6,113 nucleotides of DNA from an uncultured Oscillospiraceae bacterium (GCA_910588625.1 CAJUQN010000129.1:1-6113), one strand, 5' to 3'; shown: positions 1-5,436, numbered from the stretch's first letter. Made by a program: numbers and translations. The notes: generated by a model not told the origin, from the sequence alone.

Positions 1-409
1 GGAGTTTGGCGTGGGCTATCTCATGAATCATGGTTTTGAGCGTCTGCGCCTGGCTCATACCGGGCCGGACCACAATGCGTCCTTCCGCATGGCTGAAATA
101 GCCGTGACCCAGCTTGGGGAAATTCTCAAATGCGATGGGAACGGGGGACAGCTTTGCCAGCGCTCCGATAATGTGTTCATACTGCGCCACATCACCAGTC
201 AGCACAGGCGCGATTTCCGGCAGCTCCTTTCCCTCGGTTTGGGACACATCGAACACGGTCACGACTTTGAACCGCTTGGCCTCAACACGGCGGCGCTCCA
301 CCATGGGCTTTCCGCTGCTGTCCGTCATGGAGCGATGGCTTACGGGGTCCAGCTTTTCCCGTTCTTCCACCGCCTCAAAAATACAGGGAGCCAGAATTTT
401 GATGCCCTT
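1..409 (-). pseudogene. ArdC-like / zincin metallopeptidase protein, internal fragment
   Basis: Read from 409 down to the window edge, the frame gives KGIKILAP, then a hydrophilic stretch, then FKVVTVFDVSQTEGKELPEI, LSPVPIAFE, GHGYFSH and finally MIHEIAHAKL. The HEIAH (positions 11-25) is a zincin zinc-binding motif. The order GIKILAP, VFDVSQT(E)GKELP, SPVPI, HEIAHAKLHD is the pattern I know from ArdC-like (DUF1738-related) proteins of Firmicutes ICEs, which combine an ssDNA-binding N-terminal domain with a zincin-like domain. Related ArdC proteins are linked to anti-restriction or protection of incoming single-stranded DNA. The frame is open to the window edge, so the C-terminus continues outside. 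The first part of the ssDNA-binding domain and the start codon are missing. In its place lies the RepA N-terminus in a different frame, so this piece has no translation start of its own. Confidence 0.8.
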
Positions 410-638
410 GTATCTCGTCCAGGGTGTAATAGATATAGACGCGCCCCAGCTCGTCATACCAGCCGTTCTTTGCGGACAGCCCCATGCGGTCGAGCAGGAG
501 GCCATACAGCAGCTTGGCGTCCGTGGACAGACGCTTGAACGTGTCCCCAGTGATAAGCTGGCGGGGGATGCGGTAGAAAGAAAACTGGTTGCTCTCATCG
601 CCGTAGTAATAGTCGAACGCCGGTTCTGCGCACATCAT
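375..638 (-). pseudogene. Replication initiator protein A (RepA_N), N-terminal fragment
   Basis: The frame reads MMCAEPAFDYYYGDESNQ, then FSFYRIPRQLI, LSTDAKLLYGLLLDRMGLS, KNGWYDELGRVYIYYTLDEI. This is the N-terminal winged-helix region of RepA_N replication initiators (pfam06970 type), which bind the plasmid or ICE origin and start replication. The start at 638 is preferred over the upstream ATG at 659 because an AAGGAAG ribosome site lies just ahead of it. Only about 76 residues match; family members are usually well over 200. After DEI (ending near 411) the sequence switches to the ArdC-like gene one frame off. The frame then runs on for 11 junk residues to a stop at 375-377. The product could not initiate replication by itself. 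Confidence 0.85.
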
Positions 639-653
639 GAACACTTCCTTCCC

Positions 654-700
654 AGGCATGAAAAAACGCCGTCCCAGGCGGACGGCGCTTTTTCATGCCT
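654..700 (-). terminator. Terminator-like hairpin in the repA leader
   Basis: Two 21-base arms (654-674 and 680-700) are complementary around a 5-base loop. In minus-strand RNA every position pairs, with one G-U wobble (688/666). In plus-strand RNA the same position is an A-C mismatch. The minus strand reads an A-run, a GC-rich stem, the loop, the returning stem and then six T (666-661), the classic rho-independent layout. It ends about 16 bases before the repA start at 638, so it could act as a leader attenuator or end upstream transcription. A T-run also follows the stem on the plus strand, so bidirectional use is possible. Confidence 0.65.
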
Positions 701-783
701 GCTATTTTCTTGTCGAAAGTTCCCGTTCTCATTGGGTGACTGTTCAAAAAATGTGTGTTTTCAACGGGTTTGGCGTGGTTCCT

Positions 784-1065
784 TATGAATGTGTTGACCA
801 CGCCATCCTGCTAAAACGATTGTACCATATGGGCGTAAAGGATAGGCGGGTTTTACAAATCATCAAGGCTATGTTGAAAGCGGGGGTCATGGACGCGTGC
901 AAGGACAATGAAGAAGGTACACCCCAAGGCGGACTCATCAGTCCGCTATTGGCCAATGTCTATTTGGATATGATGGACGAATGGATAACAAAATAGTGGG
1001 AAAATAAGAAAACCCAGTTCCCTTACGGAAATCAAGGCACAAAACGCACCGCACTCCGTAAGAGG
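784..1065 (+). pseudogene. Group II intron reverse transcriptase/maturase, internal fragment
   Basis: The frame reads ECVDHAILLKRLYHMGVKD, then RRVLQIIKAMLKAGVM, GTPQGGLISPLLANVYLD (916 on) and MDEWITK, then TAG at 994-996, then WENKKTQFPYG and ALRKRT in the same frame. The (E)GTPQGG-ISPLLANVYLD block is the diagnostic RT motif of group II intron-encoded proteins (LtrA-like), which copy and splice the intron. Only about 90 residues of a usual 400-600 remain. The upstream catalytic Asp motif and the downstream YADD box are both absent, so it cannot be active. The TAG sits where family members usually have a residue such as Gln, so it looks like a point mutation. No intron RNA domain V was recognised nearby. 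The ends at about 784 and 1065 are set by loss of similarity. Confidence 0.85.
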
Positions 1066-1658
1066 ACAACCTTCCCCGTGTCCACCAGCAGCATAAGCAA
1101 AAAATCCCTTCTATCAAGTACCGCGATATCTACATCGGGTTTACCGCTCTCACCTTTTGTAAATGGGAAAAGACCTCGCAGAAAAATCAGTCTGAAACCC
1201 CCTATTCCGAAAAAGGGAGGCAGCTATACTTTGAGCGCACGAAAAAGAAGAAAATCCAAGCGCGGCTTGATGACCTGTGCTCAGAAAAAACGGTTCAGAC
1301 TATCCTGCATGGAAAGTGGAACAAGCCCGCCCTGCTCTACAAGCTGGCACCGGAGGAGCTGCCGGGGTATGGGGAGCTGAAATCCTGCCGGGTGGCGGAC
1401 TACACGCCGGAGTGGAGGCTGCGGGAGGAGCAGAAAAAGGCGCAGGCAGCGAAAAAGGAACCGCCGCCCATATCCGGACAGGAACCGCCCAGCCCACAGA
1501 AGCAACCCGACCCAGAGATTGAACCCAATCCATCCCAGGGGTTGGAGTATCAGATCAATGACCAGGGCCAGGGGCTGGGCATGGTGGAGCTGGGCGCTGC
1601 CGGTGTGGTGGGCGGGAGTGATGAGGATGAAGATGAAGAACTCCCGCCGGGGAAGTGA
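1062..1658 (+). pseudogene. C-terminal part of an unidentified ICE protein
   Basis: An open frame begins right after a stop (1059-1061) and ends at TGA 1656-1658, about 198 codons. It carries IPSIKYRDIYIGFTALTFCKW, a lysine-rich stretch (YFERTKKKKIQARLDDL), ILHGKWNKPALLYKLAPEEL and GYGELK. The tail is rich in Pro and Gln (residues from about position 1450), then Gly-rich, then acidic (DEDEDEE) near the end. There is no good start at its beginning. The first ATG/GTG with plausible context (GTG 1392) would drop the conserved-looking part, so I take it as the end of a longer gene cut by the junction with the reverse transcriptase slice. I do not recognise the family. The last part could still be expressed from 1392. 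Codon use looks like genuine coding sequence. Confidence 0.55.
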
Positions 1659-1673
1659 ATCCCAGCGGGAGTT
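1639..1673. terminator. Weak inverted repeat between convergent genes
   Basis: AACTCCCGC (1639-1647) and GCGGGAGTT (1665-1673) are perfect complements around a 17-base loop that contains the stop of the upstream gene. The repeat lies between two convergent reading frames, where a terminator is expected. There is no T-run after either arm, so a role in termination is only possible. Confidence 0.3.
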
Positions 1674-1682
1674 GGCGTCATG

Positions 1683-2015
1683 CTATTCGGTTGTTAATCC
1701 ATAGCGCAGGATGGAACGCCAGTCGCTTTTTCCGTAAAGAAAACGAATGATGTGGACAGTGCGTGTTTCATCGGCGATGACGTAGAACGCCAGATATTTT
1801 TTGATCTGGATGAAACGAATTCCCCATGCGGACAAGAGCCTGTCATCTACTACGGCATACCGTGCCGGCATCTGATCCAAGCCGGCTAAAACGGTCTCCG
1901 CCTCATCCAGTAGGCTGTCCGCGGTCTGGGGGTTTTTTAAGGAGAACTCGATATAGTCCAGCGCCTGGTTCAGATCCTTCACTGCTCTTTGGGTGATGTG
2001 GATTTGATATTTCAT
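1683..2015 (-). CDS. ParE/RelE-family toxin of a type II toxin-antitoxin module
   Basis: This 110-residue protein has the size and layout of the RelE/ParE superfamily. An N-terminal strand (KYQIHITQRAVKDL) is followed by two helices (LNQALDYIEFSL and a second ending in LAGLDQMP). The C-terminal strands are GIRFIQIKKYLAFYVIADE and TVHIIRFLYGKSDWRSIL, the usual position for the basic residues of the toxin surface. ParE members poison DNA gyrase and RelE members cut mRNA on the ribosome; the sequence alone does not settle which applies. The start ATG at 2013-2015 overlaps the antitoxin stop as ATGA, so it is translationally coupled and made after the antitoxin. No frameshift or internal stop is seen, unlike most neighbours. 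Confidence 0.85.
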   Translation of the reverse strand: MKYQIHITQRAVKDLNQALDYIEFSLKNPQTADSLLDEAETVLAGLDQMPARYAVVDDRLLSAWGIRFIQIKKYLAFYVIADETRTVHIIRFLYGKSDWRSILRYGLTTE

Positions 2016-2275
2016 CTGGCGTGCCGCTTTCTGAGCGCCCCAATAGCCTCGGACAGCGGGCGGGTCCTGCCCTCAGTCACATCATCCAGGCCCTCTTGGA
2101 GCAGGCCGTAGAGCTCAAAACGCCCCATCAGTTCCTCATATGCTTCAATGCTCATGACAGCCAAATCGCCCTTGCCGTTTTTGGTGATAAACACTGGCTC
2201 GGCGTAATCGTGGCAGAAGGTGGATATCTCGTTGTACTGGTTTCTTAAATCCGCGCTGGAGCGAATGTTCGGCAT
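2012..2275 (-). CDS. Phd/YefM-family antitoxin
   Basis: This 87-residue protein starts with NIRSSADLRNQYNEISTFCH, followed by EPVFITKNGKGDLAVMSIEAYEEL. That is the Phd/YefM pattern: a DNA-binding and dimerising N-terminal fold ending in an IT(K/R)NG...VM(S/D)xxxYE signature. The C-terminal part (from about residue 55) is the toxin-binding tail, with a charged end (ALRKRHAR). It neutralises the downstream ParE/RelE-like toxin and should repress its own promoter. The start at 2275 is firm: an AAAGGAGG ribosome site (2285-2292) lies 9 bases upstream. The gene overlaps the toxin start by 4 bases. It is full length for the family. Confidence 0.88.
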   Translation of the reverse strand: MPNIRSSADLRNQYNEISTFCHDYAEPVFITKNGKGDLAVMSIEAYEELMGRFELYGLLQEGLDDVTEGRTRPLSEAIGALRKRHAR

Positions 2276-2284
2276 AATACTCAG

Positions 2285-2329
2285 CCTCCTTTATAAAGAA
2301 ATTATACCGAAATTTCTTTATAGCGTCAA
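2285..2329 (-). promoter_or_regulatory. Promoter, operator and ribosome site of the toxin-antitoxin operon
   Basis: On the minus strand, TTGACG (2324-2329) and TATAAT (2301-2306) are spaced by exactly 17 bases, a near-consensus sigma-A promoter. A perfect 12-bp inverted repeat (TATAAAGAAATT at 2292-2303, complement at 2311-2322, 7-base centre) fills the spacer and covers the -10 box. This is where autorepressing Phd/YefM antitoxins or their toxin complexes normally bind, so it is the likely operator. The ribosome site AAAGGAGG (2285-2292) follows at once, leaving a very short leader. Confidence 0.88.
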
Positions 2330-2410
2330 GGTGCAAAACGCTCCATACAGTTCTTTGGATACCATTCTATACACAATGAAAGCAAATATATTTCACGAGG
2401 AGGCGCCTCT

Positions 2411-3025
2411 ATGAGGGCCACAACCATGAAAGAGCGTCCGTTCTTCCTGCTGATGCGGCAGACGGACGTACAAAGCATTTACCATATGCAGATGCCCCGC
2501 TGGCTGTTTCCCGATCCCCGCTACGCCGGCATGAGCCTGGACGCCGCGCCGCTGGAGGAAGCGCCCCAGGACATGGGGGCGCCCGGCGATGGACCGCCCT
2601 TGGAGGCAGAGGGGCCGGGGGAAGCCCAGTTCATGCCCAGCGACGACCACGACCCGCTGAGAGAGGACGGAACAGAGGTTGCGGCGGTGGATCTGTCCGT
2701 GTCCCCGCCGGACGCAGCCCCGGAGAGCTGGCCGCCCATGGCGCTGTCCAGTTTCGCGCCGGTGGGAGAGCCGTCCATGGACGGGCAGGGACAGCACACT
2801 GTTTGCGTGGTGAAGGGCTACGACGCCGCCAGCCGGTAGCTCCAAATCTCGGTGAAGGAGACGGAGGCCAACCCCTTCGAGGGGGAGGAGCTTCGCCACC
2901 CCGTGGGCAGCAGGCGCTATGCGGTGATCGCCGGGAGGTACGGCGGCGGGGTGTTCTGCAACCTGCCGGACGGCACGGTGTGTATGTGCAACTACTCCTA
3001 CCAGCACGAGGATTTCGATTTCCAG
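2411..3025 (+). pseudogene. Chimeric gene: RepA_N initiator N-terminus fused in frame to an S1-like ICE protein, with internal stop
   Basis: The start at 2411 has a GAGGAGG ribosome site (2397-2403) 7 bases upstream. Residues 6-45 (KERPFFLLMRQTDVQSIYHM, PRWLFPDPRYAGMSLDA) match the beginning of a RepA_N initiator of a different type from the one at 638. After SLDA (near 2545) the match stops where KLxYxxLLNR is expected. A Pro/Glu-rich linker follows (APLEEAPQDM to about residue 115), then a domain beginning HTVCVVKGYDAASR. TAG at 2837-2839 ends the 142-aa frame, but the same frame continues with LQISVKETEANPFEGEEL, YAVIAGRYGGGVFCNLPDG and CMCNYSYQHEDFDF. That resembles an S1/OB-fold nucleic-acid-binding domain, although this assignment rests on pattern only. 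The C-terminus is lost at about 3025, where a regulator fragment on the other strand begins. The product is unlikely to initiate replication. Confidence 0.7.
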
Positions 3026-3373
3026 GTCGATGAAAATATCGTCATTGCCCAAAATCCCACCAGGCAGCTTATCCGCCAACGAAGGGAAATGGGGCTTGTC
3101 CCAGACGCTGTCCAGGCCCCTCACCCCGGCGAGGATCGCTTGGAGCTCCTCCCCTGTGAGCAGCGACCGGTCCAGTTTGAAGCCCTCCGCGATGGACACG
3201 CCGCCCCCGTAGCCCTGAGTGGTGATCAGGGGGATGCCCGCGCGGCAGATGTCCTCAATGTCCCGGTTGATGGTGCGCCGGGACACCTCGAAGCGCCGTG
3301 CCAGCTCGGGCGCGGTGATTTTGTCCTGTTGGAGCAGAATCGTGACGATCCCCATCAAACGGTCGATTTTCAT
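3026..3373 (-). pseudogene. YafY/WYL-type HTH transcriptional regulator, N-terminal fragment
   Basis: The frame from ATG 3373 gives MKIDRLMGIVTILLQQDKIT, APELARRFEVSRRTINRDIE, ICRAGIPLITTQGYGGGVSI and EGFKLDRSLLTGEELQAIL. This is a DeoR-like winged helix-turn-helix (HTH_11, recognition helix around residues 31-41) with the GIPI/GYGGG wing typical of YafY-family regulators. The match ends at about residue 116 (GNDDIFID). Family members have about 300 residues and carry a WYL ligand-sensing domain, which is missing here. The frame runs on through antisense of the S1-like gene without meaning. The start is chosen because MKIDRL is the usual family N-terminus; an upstream ATG in the same frame (3493) would add an unrelated leader. 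A weak AAGGAAG site lies 13 bases upstream. Confidence 0.82.
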
Positions 3374-3400
3374 AGCAACCCCACCACTTCCTTTTTCAAC

Positions 3401-3409
3401 AGTATAGCA
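3401..3409 (-). promoter_or_regulatory. Extended -10 promoter for the HTH regulator fragment
   Basis: On the minus strand, TGCTATACT is an extended -10 element (TGn plus TATACT) placed 27 bases before the regulator start at 3373. No convincing -35 box is seen about 17 bases further upstream, which extended -10 promoters tolerate. Confidence 0.4.
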
Positions 3410-3486
3410 TACGGGCGGGGAAAAAGAAACGACGGTCCCGCGCTTTGATAAGTGCAGGGCCGCTTTATTCATCGTCTTCTGTGCTG

Positions 3487-3684
3487 TCATCAAAAGAAAA
3501 TTCGTTCAAAGTGGGGAACCTGGACTACATGACGGATGCCCTGGAGCAGTTCAAAAAGGAGACGTCCGTGACCATGAAGGTCAGCTACGGTTCCATTGGG
3601 CCCATCATCATCGGGACCATGGGGCGGAACGACCACGCCCTGATGTTGCCTGTGGATCTGACAAAAGCCGCCAAGGCGGCGTAA
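3487..3684 (+). pseudogene. DnaN-like sliding clamp (DNA polymerase III beta subunit), C-terminal fragment
   Basis: The frame gives FKVGNLDYMTDALEQFKK, VTMKVSYGSIGPIIIGTM and HALMLPVDL, ending at TAA 3682-3684. It follows the C-terminal pattern of the beta clamp: F(N)xxYLxDAL, then alternating strands with GPI(I/V)I, then a closing (M)P(V/M)xL strand. The clamp encircles DNA and tethers polymerase; mobile elements of Firmicutes can carry divergent copies. Only about 60 residues of a usual 360-380 remain. The start and the first two clamp domains are absent. The stretch between 3410 and 3487 matches nothing I recognise, so the left break lies there. An upstream ATG at 3445 in the same frame has no clear ribosome site. 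The assignment rests on a short region. Confidence 0.55.
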
Positions 3685-3703
3685 CGTAAAAAAGGAGGAA
3701 AAC

Positions 3704-4060
3704 ATGGATTTCAAGGAATTCAACCGGCGCTACCGCAAAGACACGGTTTCGTTTTTGTTGGCGATGAACCTGTATCTGGACTACGGGGCCACCGTGCTCC
3801 GGGCGGGCTCCAAGGAGGATCTTTCCGGGGCCGCGGCCCTGGAGATCTCCAAGCTGTTCGCGGGAGAAAAGCTTGACCACATCATCGAAACGGCCCGGAT
3901 GCTGGCCGGCCTGGACCCCAACGACCTGATCCCCTACATCTCCCGGTGCGGCATCCGTGCCGGGGCCACCGGCGAGGAAAACCACCACCTGGTGTTCGAC
4001 GCCCACTACAACCTGCGCGAGAAGAACGGGTATCCCATCCCCCGGAACTATCAAAAATAG
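3704..4060 (+). CDS. Hypothetical protein, 118 aa, ICE-associated
   Basis: A strong AAAGGAGG ribosome site (3691-3698) lies 5 bases before ATG 3704, 19 bases after the clamp fragment stop. The protein begins MDFKEFNRRYRKDTVSFLL and has a predicted helical first half (AMNLYLDYGATVL, ALEISKLFAGEKLDHII). Next comes a hydrophobic patch LAGLDPNDLIPYI, then a C-terminal part with GATGEENHHLVFDAHYNL and a basic end. There is no signal peptide or clear membrane segment. I do not recognise the family. The intact frame, strong start and position in a run of AGGAGG-led genes suggest it is a complete gene of the same operon as the clamp and the plasmid-related protein. A replication or maintenance role is only inferred from position. 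Confidence 0.72.
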   Translation: MDFKEFNRRYRKDTVSFLLAMNLYLDYGATVLRAGSKEDLSGAAALEISKLFAGEKLDHIIETARMLAGLDPNDLIPYISRCGIRAGATGEENHHLVFDAHYNLREKNGYPIPRNYQK

Positions 4061-4073
4061 GAGGAAACAGAGC

Positions 4074-4118
4074 ATGAAAACGGTTTATATCCCCAACGGC
4101 TTCAAGGCGCTGACGTAG
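4074..4118 (+). pseudogene. 14-codon remnant or minigene (MKTVYIPNGFKALT)
   Basis: ATG 4074 follows an AGGAGG site (4059-4064) at 9 bases that overlaps the stop of the 118-aa gene. After 14 codons the frame ends at TAG 4116-4118, directly before the next AGGAGG site. The first residues, MKTVYIP, resemble the start of a polymer-forming, bactofilin-like protein I associate with this kind of ICE. The piece could therefore be a gene with nearly all of its interior deleted in frame. A genuine short leader peptide is the alternative. The strong, well-spaced ribosome site argues that a real gene once started here. Confidence 0.45.
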
Positions 4119-4130
4119 AGGAGGATTTTT

Positions 4131-4415
4131 ATGAGGATATTTGCCGTAAACTCTCGGTTTAATCCGTGCAGGCTGATGATCACCTGCAACGCGAAGGACG
4201 CGCTGCCCAGCAGGTCAGCGAACGCCGCCATCCAGCGGCATCTGCGCGGGGGCTGGGGCGATGTCTGCGCATCGGACGGGCGTGTCAACGATGACGCGCT
4301 GAAGAGCGGCGGCCGACTGCTGTCCGTCTACCACACCCAGGATGATGAGCTCTTCTGGACCATCACGGAATCGGACCGCTCCGCCACCACCGTGCTACTC
4401 CCCAGCGATTATTAA
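4131..4415 (+). CDS. Small plasmid-related protein, 94 aa
   Basis: A GAGGAGG site ends 6 bases before ATG 4131. The second half has the conserved run that marks a small protein family common in Firmicutes ICEs, plasmids and phages: AIQRHLRGGWGDVC, then NDDALKSGGRLLSVY, then a closing WTITESDRSATTVLLPSDY. The usual form is RHxxGDWGDL...N..AL..G.RL.S.Y......IWIITEWDRSATTVLFPxEY. Its function is not known to me. Some database entries of this family carry misleading enzyme names. The first 35 residues are less conserved (a Cys at residue 13 and another at 19). The length is normal and the frame intact, so this is one of the few complete genes of the cluster. It lies 12 bases after the 14-codon remnant and 13 bases before the next start. 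Confidence 0.8.
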   Translation: MRIFAVNSRFNPCRLMITCNAKDALPSRSANAAIQRHLRGGWGDVCASDGRVNDDALKSGGRLLSVYHTQDDELFWTITESDRSATTVLLPSDY

Positions 4416-4428
4416 GGGGGTGGGCAGC

Positions 4429-4760
4429 GTGAGCACGAAGCTGAACCTGAAGCTGCTGTCCACCCGGTTTTCCCAAATGGAGGACCAGCCCTGTGTGCCG
4501 GACGACGGCGTCAACCGCTACCTGGTGGAACAGGTTCTGCGGCCCAATCTGGAGGGGAACCTCCTCCACCTGGGCGATATCGGCTTTGACGCCTTTGACG
4601 CAGACGACGTGTCCGCGCTGGAGGAGTATTACGACAGGCTGTACAAAGCGTCGGAAAAGCTCGCCCAGTTCGCGCAGACCGTGGCCCGGGTCCCGCCCGC
4701 GCCCAAGGATGCGCGCGCGTTCTGCAGAGGCGCCGCCATGGAGGATCTGAGCTGTTACCA
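4429..4760 (+). pseudogene. Unidentified ICE gene, probably truncated at its 3' end
   Basis: GTG 4429 follows an AAGGGGG site (4414-4420) at 8 bases. The frame begins MSTKLNLKLLSTRFSQMEDQ. It has an acidic middle (LLHLGDIGFDAFDADDVSAL), a helical EEYYDRLYKASEKLAQFAQT, and then VPPAPKDARAFCRGAAMEDL. It stays open to 4941, but from about 4760 it runs antiphase to the DUF6744-like gene and reads as junk (Gln/Arg-rich). The true coding part therefore stops at or soon after 4745. Either a frameshift split one longer gene here or a deletion joined two genes; the N-terminal part does not look like a DUF6744 beginning, which favours the second. I do not recognise the family. Confidence 0.5.
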
Positions 4761-5434
4761 GCGCCGATATTTTATCCCGGGAGTTAGTGAAGGAGACGAT
4801 GAATCAGAGGACCAGCAACTACGAGAAGCTGGCCAACATCAGCTACGACAAGACGGACGGCGTGTTCCGAGCGGAGAATCTAGTGCCGGACAGTGGCATC
4901 GACGTGACCGGCTGCTGCCGCAAAGCGGAGGAGCTGTTTGAGCTCTACCAGCGGTGCGCCAACCGCAAGCAGGTCGAGACGATCTGCGCCAACTACCTGC
5001 GGGGGCTGGAGACCGCCAAGCTGAGTATCACAGGGCACCTGTACTTTGTGCCCCGGGCGCATATGGAGAAGGTGGATGTGTTTGAGGACTTCATCAGTTT
5101 GTTGGGTGAGCACAACCACAGGGAGACGCCGTTGATGGTGAACAGCTTTTACATCATCGACGATGAGAAGCAGCGCTCCAAGATGACCGAGGAGTTCTAC
5201 GCGGCGGTAAAAAAAGAAATCGCCAAGTACCAGGAGCGGGCGGACTATTTCATTAAGTCTGGCAGCCAGAGTCCGGCGGTGATGGAGCGCTGGGTGCTGG
5301 AAATTAAGGCTCTGGAGGAGAAAAAGAAGCACTATGAGGGTGTATTCCGCAGGGAACTGGATGGGCTGGATGATGAGTTTTCCACGCTGAAGTTCTTGTC
5401 TCGGGAGCTACAGGTGAGGGAACAGCATCGTTAG
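4751..5434 (+). pseudogene. DUF6744-like protein, lacking its N-terminus
   Basis: The coding frame is open from just after TGA 4748-4750. It reads SADILSRELVKETMNQRTSN, then YEKLANISYDKTDGVFRAEN, CRKAEELFELYQRCANRKQV, LYFVPRAHMEKVDVFEDFI, FYAAVKKEIAKYQERADYFI and a coiled-coil-like end (MERWVLEIKALEEKKKHYEG to LSRELQVRE). The order LxISxHLYFVP, then MxxEF...VKxEIxxY, then W...I..LE.KK.xYE is what I recall from DUF6744 family proteins of ICEs and phages, whose function is unknown. The GTG at 4787 or ATG at 4799 could start translation, but neither has a properly spaced ribosome site, and coding character extends upstream of both. I therefore read it as a 3' piece of a longer gene. It ends at TAG 5432-5434. 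Confidence 0.65.
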
Positions 5435-5436
5435 CG

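Noticed and set aside
11..788. Plus-strand open frames over the ArdC and RepA region.
   Set aside because: They are antisense shadows; the minus strand carries the recognisable HEIAH and RepA_N patterns.
784..1065. A retron or diversity-generating retroelement reverse transcriptase as part of a defence system.
   Set aside because: The motif set and spacing match group II intron proteins. Catalytic motifs are missing and there is no adjacent template repeat or msr/msd-like RNA.
994..2839. Possible TAG-to-Gln recoding: in-frame TAG at 994 (reverse transcriptase) and at 2837 (S1-like gene) both sit where Gln would fit.
   Set aside because: Several other frames end properly on TAG with a new ribosome site or unrelated sequence directly after (1683, 4058, 4116, 5432, 5620). 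Both interrupted genes are otherwise truncated, so ordinary C-to-T nonsense mutations explain it.
2393..3493. A 366-residue minus-strand frame that could look like one long protein.
   Set aside because: Only 3026-3373 has family similarity. The remainder is low-complexity His/Arg/Gly-rich antisense of the plus-strand genes and upstream DNA.
3608..5332. Long minus-strand frames opposite the 118-aa and DUF6744-like genes.
   Set aside because: They have no ribosome sites, odd composition (Leu/Val/Gly/His-rich) and lie exactly opposite well-started plus-strand genes.
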